In this document: positions 57,401 to 64,000 of the stretch, piece by piece | How the letters are laid out: each line of letters starts with the position of its first letter | Numbering within the stretch: the first letter of the stretch is position 1 | Assembly: GCA_016490735.1 (NCBI GenBank) | Contig: JAEMWC010000967.1 | Coordinates: 192,501 to 256,500, forward strand | Length of the DNA stretch: 64,000 bases | Direction of reading: 5' to 3' | DNA from: Pachyseris speciosa | Lineage: Eukaryota > Cnidaria > Anthozoa > Scleractinia > Pachyseridae | Position numbers and translations under genes: made by a program | Notes under the pieces: generated by a model | Database searches by the model: none | Seen by the model: only the letters and a program-made list of their open reading frames with translations | What the model was told of the DNA's origin: nothing

Positions 57401-59688
57401 TGTAAAAATACAGTACTTACCTCCTATGGCAAAGGGCTGTCTCACACACATACCACCCAGTGGAATGGAGAAGACCTACAACAACACGCAAGTCATCAAT
57501 CCTAAGCCAACTACTGTAGAAATACAGATAATATATCAATCCCAGTTATTTTCAAGAGTGGTGTAAATTTTTCAATTATAGGTACTGCACCTGTCCCCCT
57601 TCTCTCTTGTCCCAGCCGGCACAGATAATTCCTGCTGTCAGTTGATCTCGGTTTCCGTAGCAAATTTCACGGAAAATGTTTGCTACAGTTTTCACCAGTG
57701 GTTGCTCTCCCATCTCAATACTAAGAAATGTGATTAGAAGAACATGTAACTTCTTGAAACAATAATAAATATATTATTATCATTTCACAATCAAATAAGT
57801 ATCATCACAGTGAATTTAATCATATAAAACCATCTTTGTGGCAATGTATGGTTTCTGAAAATTTAACTGTCTAAAAAATCCCGCATAGATTGTCACTGAA
57901 AATTCCATGTAGGAAAAGCAGGTTACAAAAGTAAAAATTTTGAAATGGAACTACAACAACATTTAACAAAATTTTATTAAAAACAGTTAACAATTACAGA
58001 TCAGAAACTAAATTTCAATTTCAAGAAGGATATGGGATTCAATCGCCAAGGATCCTTCCATGAAAAAACACAGCCACTAAGGTCAGCTGTTGTATGAACA
58101 TTTACTTGCTAAATTAGCCCTGTTCTATTACCAGAAAAAGAAACTATGTTTGTTTGCTAGATTTCCCCCCCCCCCTCCCAAAAAAAGTTCCACTATTTTA
58201 AGCAACTATCAGTTTTACAGTGGCTTTAACTTAAGAAAGCAAGAGTTTTAAAATCCTTATGAATAGCATGCAGTGTACATGAAAGAAGGCAGCAATAATC
58301 TGGGGCACCTGTATCAATAACTAATCTTACCACAATTGCTAGTAATCTCGCAATCTGGTTGGCTAATTTGCCATTGTCGATAAGAGTCTAGACAACGCTA
58401 AACCACATTCGATTTGTTAATATTATAACTGACCAACCTCAGGAAGTTCAAATGATATTTAGCAACATCAGCAACCGCCTGAGTTGCAGCTGCAGATCCC
58501 GAACGGCAACAAAACACCCTGTCAGTTACAGGAGTCAACTTGTCTGTCACGCGGTTGGCAATGTAAGCTCTAGGAAGTCAAATAACAGTTTTATATGATG
58601 ATTTTCCTCACTACTGGCCAAGGGTGGACAAGGGGATGGGTTTCCAATCAGTTTTCAGGTATGTGCAGATGCGTCAACACTCACCGATAATCCGGGAGTC
58701 TCCCGGTCTCCCGGATGGGTCATCAAATCTCCCAGACAAAAGCAACTTGGGGTCTTCATCTTTCAAAAAAGCTAGTATCTCAATTCAAAGTTTTCAAAAA
58801 TCGAAGAAATATCAGTTATGGCTACATTTGTATGCATGTTTCACCCAATCTGCCACAAATGTTTACAGAAACCAAAGAAAATATGTTTTTTCTCATGAGA
58901 TTGAAAAGCGTCTGTCTGATTGGACAAATGGTAAGGCCCGCAAGATATTTTTATTTTATTTATTTTTTTTTTTTTTGGGGGGGGGGAGGGGGGAAAGTAA
59001 ATAATGGGGAGATTGGTCCAAAAAATCTCAGATCTCCAGAGTTTGGCATCTCTGTACATGTCCACTATTATAAGCGAATGAGATTACAACTTGTCAAACT
59101 TTTCAACAAAACATTCCCTAGTACAAATTTGTGTCAGATCTTCAAGCAATTTGACCAGCAAAAAAAAAAATACAAAACCGCTTGCCTCCTTTCTTCTTAT
59201 GTATTATTTTTCCATTCCTTACGCCTCAATTCCATAGCATTTGGAATTGGCAAAGTCCACACAAAAAATAACGCCAGTTCACGGTGTTCACCTAAACCAC
59301 ATGAACATATGCATATGGTCTGTATGTTGTCGTCAATGCTTACTTTGGATAGCTTTACTTTAAGTCGATGCATTTGAAATAACGTCTTCTTACACACACA
59401 ATATATACATGAAAAGTACGCAAATGATGAAATAATCTTTTCATACCCAGTCGTTGTGCGTGAATCAGCTCCAATCACCACGCCGCCATTGAATTCAACG
59501 GCCATGATGGTAGTCTAAAATCACGACATTAAATCAGATTTCATGCACACAGGACACTTAAAAGAAAATAAATTAATGAATATTCTTACTCCCGTTCTAT
59601 GTTCCGCTGTCATCCACTCTGGATAGTCAGAAGAAGCCATCATTTTATTCTGCTGAGGATGACTTAGCATTCCCGGTAAGGCAGCCAT
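54425..59688 (-). CDS. PSMB6: 20S proteasome subunit beta type-6 (beta1, caspase-like)
   Basis: Seven exons on the minus strand: 59590-59688, 59447-59514, 58438-58569, 57591-57720, 57421-57475, 55422-55511 and 54425-54552. All phases agree, giving 233 aa (human 239). A propeptide of 33 residues ends in Gly before the catalytic Thr1 ([19 protein letters not shown]). Asp17 and Lys33 (NRVTDK) of the active site are present. Arg45 (FCCRSGSAA), typical of the acid-cleaving beta1 subunit, is also there. Further matches are [29 protein letters not shown] and [15 protein letters not shown]. The subunit sits in the inner rings of the 20S core and cuts after acidic residues. Introns carry a recent 414 bp duplication and a MITE. 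Confidence 0.95.
54764..55123. mobile_element. 360 bp MITE in the last PSMB6 intron
   Basis: TACCGTAAAAGCTCTATTA and TAATAGAGCTTTTACAGTA are inverted termini with one mismatch. The interior has repeated CTCTCTAATAAGCCCC units and a long C run. Confidence 0.75.
56487..57308. repeat. Tandem duplication, two 414 bp units
   Basis: TCCTCACAACAATATTTGAT at 56487 recurs at 56901, and the shared end GAGTTGCTCTCAGCT recurs at the same spacing. I noted only about two substitutions between units (for example TTCCCC/TTCTCC). It lies within the sixth-exon-side intron of PSMB6 (55512-57420) and does not touch exons. Confidence 0.85.
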
Positions 59689-59759
59689 GTTGCTTTTTGT
59701 GGCCTCGGTCTCGTGTAAAAGAATGGTTACCAGGACTCCTCCTCCCTCTCGTTCAGTCA

Positions 59760-59808
59760 GTCAATTTCTTTCTTTCTTTTTCTTTCTTTCTTTCTTTCTT
59801 TCTTTTTC
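59760..59808. repeat. (TTTC)n microsatellite
   Basis: About ten TTTC/CTTT repeats just upstream of the PSMB6 start. Confidence 0.85.
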
Positions 59809-61975
59809 ACTTTCTTTCCTTTTTTAGACTGGGGGCGTGTCTCCGAGATATTTGTCAACAAACGGAAACGTTCGTTATCTATACAATACAAATAGCCTTT
59901 TGTAAATTCTGGGACTTCACGGAACTATATCTTTGCGATATTAAAAGGTTTAATTTGCCGTTGGCTAACTTGCCAGTTCACTATTCTAACTTTAATGTGC
60001 TTTTATAAGTATTGCCGGTTAATAAACTTTTGTTACGTGACAAGTGTCATAAGTGTCATTTGAAGCAGGCTTCCTTTGTTTCCTTTTTGAGTTCAGTTCG
60101 AAAAGGTAAGATAGCAACCATCATAATTTTATGGCTAATTTGCCCAATCCGAAGGATGATCTATGTTTTCTGCCTCCCAGAAATAATTTCCATTAAGTTA
60201 AACCTGGGCCAATTTAGATCAAACGCGGCGCTGACCTCCAGACTGTTATAACGAAATAAAACCGGCCATATTTCATTCTCTATTTTAATTCCAGGTGACA
60301 TTAATAATTTATGGAGATTATGGCAGAGTTGGGATCCAATTCGTTTTTGTGATGAAAAATAGCTGAGATATAATATTTGATCAATTTGATGTCCCTATCA
60401 GTCCTATCAGATACGGCTAAATAGGTGTAAATAATATCCTTGGCCGAATTTACAGAAGTAAAATTTAATAACTCAGTATCAGTGGGAGGGAAAAGGGAAA
60501 TTTTTCAGAGAAATTAATTAACGACCAATAAATTGAAAATGAGGATCAGTGCCGGAAAAATGCTTCAACAACTCGATTTATTAAAAAGGTGTCGCAAGGT
60601 TTGTAGTAATAATCTTGGAAAACAAATTAAAACGCAATTAATTAAATGGTGTTTGAGAAGATAGATGAACTATTTTCCATAGTAAATGAGTTACAAATAT
60701 GGCGTTCTGCAGTTATTAGCACTGATCAGAAAAGGTAGGCTCTTAATAACCAGTCAGTAACCCCGATATTGCGAAAGTAAAAATAAGGGCACTGTTATTT
60801 TTATTTTATTGTTTTGCATTGTAAGTTCTTAATTCCACTGATGTGTTCATGTTGACGATATCGATCTTTTAACCTGCGTCGTATCTCTGAAACAAATTAG
60901 AAAGTTGTGCTTCTTCTCTTCGCCGGGATGTTGTACTTCAGTTGAGACGTTTCACTAAAAATCAAGTTAGTCCCTTTCAGCTATATTGCCAGGCCCTTTC
61001 CAACTTAAGCTCAGCTATCTATAACGCATAAAGTAAAGTTTCTTGAAGGAAAGCAGTCTTCATTATTAGCTACTGGTTTACCGCTGTAACAGTTATAGGC
61101 CGTTGGTTGTTCCTTGTTCATTTAGTACCCTTTAGCGTTTATGTTTTGCCCGTTCCCCACTTCATGCCACTTAGATTCATCCGTGTATACAATAAAAGCC
61201 TAAACAGGCTGAGTGTTGCTAAGTTCCCCGATAGTAGTTCAACCACTTACTGACTTTGTATGTGACGGACACAAACAGAATGAAGAAAGGTCGATCTAGA
61301 CGGTTTCTTAAGCTATAAATATTTATCCAACCAGCTTAACGCTAAGGTGTATGCGGTGAGGCATGACCGTTTCTCCTCTACAAAAGCAGCCCGGAGAAAC
61401 TAGTAGGATGACAAGGAAAAAAATGGATTGACGATCGCATATAGTTCCCGTACAACGTTTTCATACCATGACTTTTTAAAATGCTTTTCCTGAGGCTCAA
61501 CGTAAATAGCAACTGAACGAACACTAATTGGGCCCATAACTTAGCTAATTCGCACAGTCAGTGCCAATTTAATGCTACATCCGAAAATTAACATTGATAT
61601 GAGTAAGTTTTACTGCAAATAGAGATATATCAAACCAGCAGACCTTTTACGGTTGCCCTGAAATTATAAGCCAACCTAAGCTACCAGGTAATCTACGACC
61701 GAAAAGCTTTGAAACTGTGAGTGATTTAATCAGCAGCTCAATAAAAACTCTTGACTGCCGCATTGACCACCTACCAATTTACGCGAGTCTGTTGAACCGA
61801 TTAATTATTACATGTCAAGGCGGCCGCAAAACCAGAGGCGACCGAGTTGCGGTTTAATTAAACTCGTTTTCGAGCGACTGCCAAGGAAGATAATTGTGGG
61901 ATTAGGAAGAAGGCGGTCTGAAACCCAAGCGTAAGCTTATATTTTTATCATGGTTTCTTCATAATAAAGAGTTTA
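59809..61975. other. No gene recognised
   Basis: Upstream flank of PSMB6. I see no exon pairs, conserved protein segments or repeat termini. Confidence 0.4.
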
Positions 61976-61979
61976 TTTA

Positions 61980-62082
61980 AGCAATATACTACAAGTTTCT
62001 ATGGTTTATAGCCTGATAAACCACGCGGGATGAACCAAGTGGTTTATCAGCCTATAAACCATAGAAACTTGTGTTATATTGC
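61980..62082. repeat. Inverted repeat, 44 bp arms
   Basis: The arm starting AGCAATATACTACAAGTTTC pairs with the arm ending in ATATTGCT-like sequence at 62082. It includes TATGGTTTATAG and GATAAACCAC and their complements. The loop is about 15 bp. It may be the core of a MITE. Confidence 0.7.
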
Positions 62083-62228
62083 TTTTATATAATAATCCAG
62101 AAGACGCGCGAAATTTCCATGAGTTTACTGGAAAAATAAACCATAGCTGATTTACCAATCAGAGCGCGCGCATTGATTTTGTTTTTTATAAAAAGAAGTG
62201 CTGAACGACTGCGGCATTACTAACGGAA

Positions 62229-62366
62229 ACGGCTAGCAGGGCCGAGCAAATACAGAAACAAGTAATTCAAATAAACATCGGGTGATAAGAATCCCAACTG
62301 GCCGGACGCAAAGCAGTTGGCCATACAAGGATGACCGGGGAGTTGAACCAGGGACTACCCAGAACT
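62229..62366 (-). mobile_element. SINE fragment of the 16.3 kb family
   Basis: It shares GATAAGAATCCCAACTGGCC, CAGTTGGC and GGAGTTGAACCAGGGACTAC with 16395-16540. The tRNA-like head is missing. Confidence 0.7.
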
Positions 62367-62399
62367 ATGGCGTTCCATCCCCGCCAAAATTCAACTTTG

Positions 62400-62830
62400 T
62401 ATTTTTTTCATTGCACTTTCTACATTTTATCCTACATAGAACATTTCAACTTCCATTCTCAACATTCAACATTGTAATTGTTAGCTTCGACATCCAACAT
62501 TGGCTTTCGACATGCAACTTACGCGAAGAAGACATAGTGAAAGCTTTCAACATCCAAGTTCTCGTGTTCGACATTCGACATCGAGGGACCCATATTCAAC
62601 TTTCGTCCGCTGGTTAGCGGTCGGTCAAAACTGTGGGCTCATCGACCTGACTCACTACCCCTAGAGTCAACCGCTCAGTGACTTTCCATTGGAGTAGGCC
62701 CAGGAGGCACTCTCCACTCCAAGACAGTGTTGTTTCAAGACGGTTTCTTGGAAAAACCGGAAATCAATGAATCACCGGATCAAGGATCACTGGATCAAGG
62801 ATAAAGGATCAAGGATCAGAGCTAGAAAAT
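62400..62830. repeat. Low-complexity CAACATT/CGACATT and GGATCAA repeats
   Basis: 62440-62600 is dominated by imperfect TTCAACATTC/TTCGACATCC repeats. 62775-62820 holds several GGATCAAGGATCA units. No gene. 62831-63600 shows nothing I can support. Confidence 0.5.
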
Positions 62831-63610
62831 TTGGAATTTCAGAAAATTCTGGCCTAGAAAATTGAATTACACCGTTAAGGCGAACAAATTACGTCATAGA
62901 TTTTAACTCAGACATTCCTGGGCCGTAGCCATACGAAAATTGTCACCGTGGCATAGTATACCGAACAAACAACTCTTTAATATTAATTTAACATTACTTT
63001 TAATATTATATCCTGTTACAGGAACATCAAAAAAGCTTACGACTCTGTGAAACTACTGACACAGCCTGCTTAGATTGTTCTTCATAAGACACACACTCAA
63101 AGAAGGAAAATGTAATGTAAAATAAAAATGTTTACTGAGGCAAGTGCCTCGGTTCGCCTCATACTAGCTACAGCTCAGTATACAAACGTTACGACTCGCG
63201 TCGTTGTCTGTTCGAGTTTTGTATGGAAGAGTTGAGTCGGTAACTTGTAAAGGTTGTTTTTTTAAAAACAACTTTTTCGCGAACAGATGGAATATCAAGT
63301 CAGCTCGATGCCTCAAATTTTACCGGAATTGTTGCGGCTTTCAGAAAAAAGTGATTTACAAGTTTACTTTAAGGGGAATGCGGTCACCGAAATCACCGCA
63401 ACTACTTTAGCGAGTCATGCTTAACCTTTGGTGCGGTTCCGATGTGGGAGCTGTCGAGAAACAGAGAATTCAGTGAAGAAAGTGGGTCAAACGTCAGAAT
63501 CGTTTATTTTATTGGAAGTGATCTAAAGTGTGGGAATAAACTTTCTGCCTGCTGTTCTTATCGGTGGCAAAAAAATAACAGCTCTTCCTCGCAAGTTGTC
63601 AGGTATTTTC

Positions 63611-63753
63611 TTAAAAATTAATCTCGTAAGAGTAAGAACTGCTTCTACAATCTGTCTTCTTTAGATTTTCGACTTGTTGCTTCGGTGTATACTCCACGGT
63701 ACTGACCACAACAACTCCGTTGGGCGATGCAATGATATCACTTTCGGTATCAA
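63611..63753 (-). CDS. Possible terminal exon of an unknown gene
   Basis: On the minus strand a good acceptor (T-rich stretch, then TTTCCAG) precedes an open segment, DTESDIIASPNGVVVVSTVE, that continues for 27 more residues to a TAA at 63611. Two leading bases imply an upstream exon beyond or near the window edge, which I cannot find. No family is recognised. This could be chance. Confidence 0.25.
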
Positions 63754-64000
63754 CTGGAAATGAAATCAATTGATAAATGCCTCTCTTGTGAAATCCCGTC
63801 GGAAGTACCGAAGTACCGCAAAACCTTCAGATGCGACATTCCATCTGCTCTTCCTTCAAGGATTAGAGTTTACAAATTTGAAGAGATGAAGTTAAAAAAT
63901 TTGGTGTTCACATCGGCACAGGCAGCCCAGACATACTGTATGTGTAATTACAAGCTTAATGTTCTGCATATAGTCAAAATATTGATGTAAAAGTTCAAAA

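Noticed and set aside
58715..59377. 220-codon plus-strand ORF
   Set aside because: Low-complexity, crosses T and G homopolymers in a PSMB6 intron, with no recognisable domain.
1..64000. CRISPR array
   Set aside because: The tandem and inverted repeats are microsatellites, MITEs and retroelements. No regular repeat-spacer pattern or cas-like gene exists, and the DNA is eukaryotic.

Overview
This looks like nuclear DNA from an anthozoan cnidarian, most likely a stony coral. It is AT-rich, with small-exon genes that have GT-AG introns and clear human orthologues. It is crowded with tRNA-derived SINEs, foldback/MITE elements, Penelope-like elements (PLEs) and hammerhead-ribozyme repeats. Placement in corals is inference; no species is claimed. 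There are no operons, CRISPR arrays or bacterial genes. Almost all long ORFs outside the six gene models are chance or repeat-derived.

Six host genes can be assembled exon by exon, with intron phases that agree except for two breaks in the ASB gene. (1) UBXN10-like UBX-domain protein, + strand, 7406-9414, 2 exons. (2) TNF-receptor-family protein with cysteine-rich domains, one membrane span and a death domain, + strand, 17519-24704, 6 exons. (3) Mitoribosomal MRPS22, - strand, 29468-33921, 7 exons. (4) XXYLT1 xylosyltransferase, + strand, 34231-36492, 2 exons, divergent from MRPS22 across about 310 bp. (5) An ankyrin-repeat/SOCS-box (ASB) protein, - strand, 39956-44280, 6 coding exons and two one-base frame breaks. 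(6) Proteasome beta1 (PSMB6), - strand, 54425-59688, 7 exons. The genes are functionally unrelated: cilia/p97 adaptor, apoptosis/immune signalling, mitochondrial translation, Notch-type O-glycan extension, ubiquitin ligation and proteolysis.

The rest is mobile DNA. From 0 to 6.4 kb there is a 3.06 kb TIR element with a nested TTAA-flanked element, a dead PLE, and a SINE split by a 738 bp palindromic MITE. From 11.5 to 16.6 kb there is a MITE, SINEs, and a tandem array of ~270 bp units carrying canonical hammerhead ribozymes, split by a 5'-truncated LINE. From 47 to 48.6 kb there is a PLE with a long intact RT/GIY-YIG ORF whose stop codon lies inside a hammerhead-like motif. TTAA-flanked non-autonomous elements recur at 1.5, 5.4, 23.3, 26.3, 41.0 and 53.4 kb.

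The most interesting system is the pair of hammerhead-bearing elements: a retrozyme-like tandem repeat without coding capacity at 12-15 kb, and a PLE carrying a related ribozyme motif at 48.5 kb. Stretches where I see nothing are listed as such.
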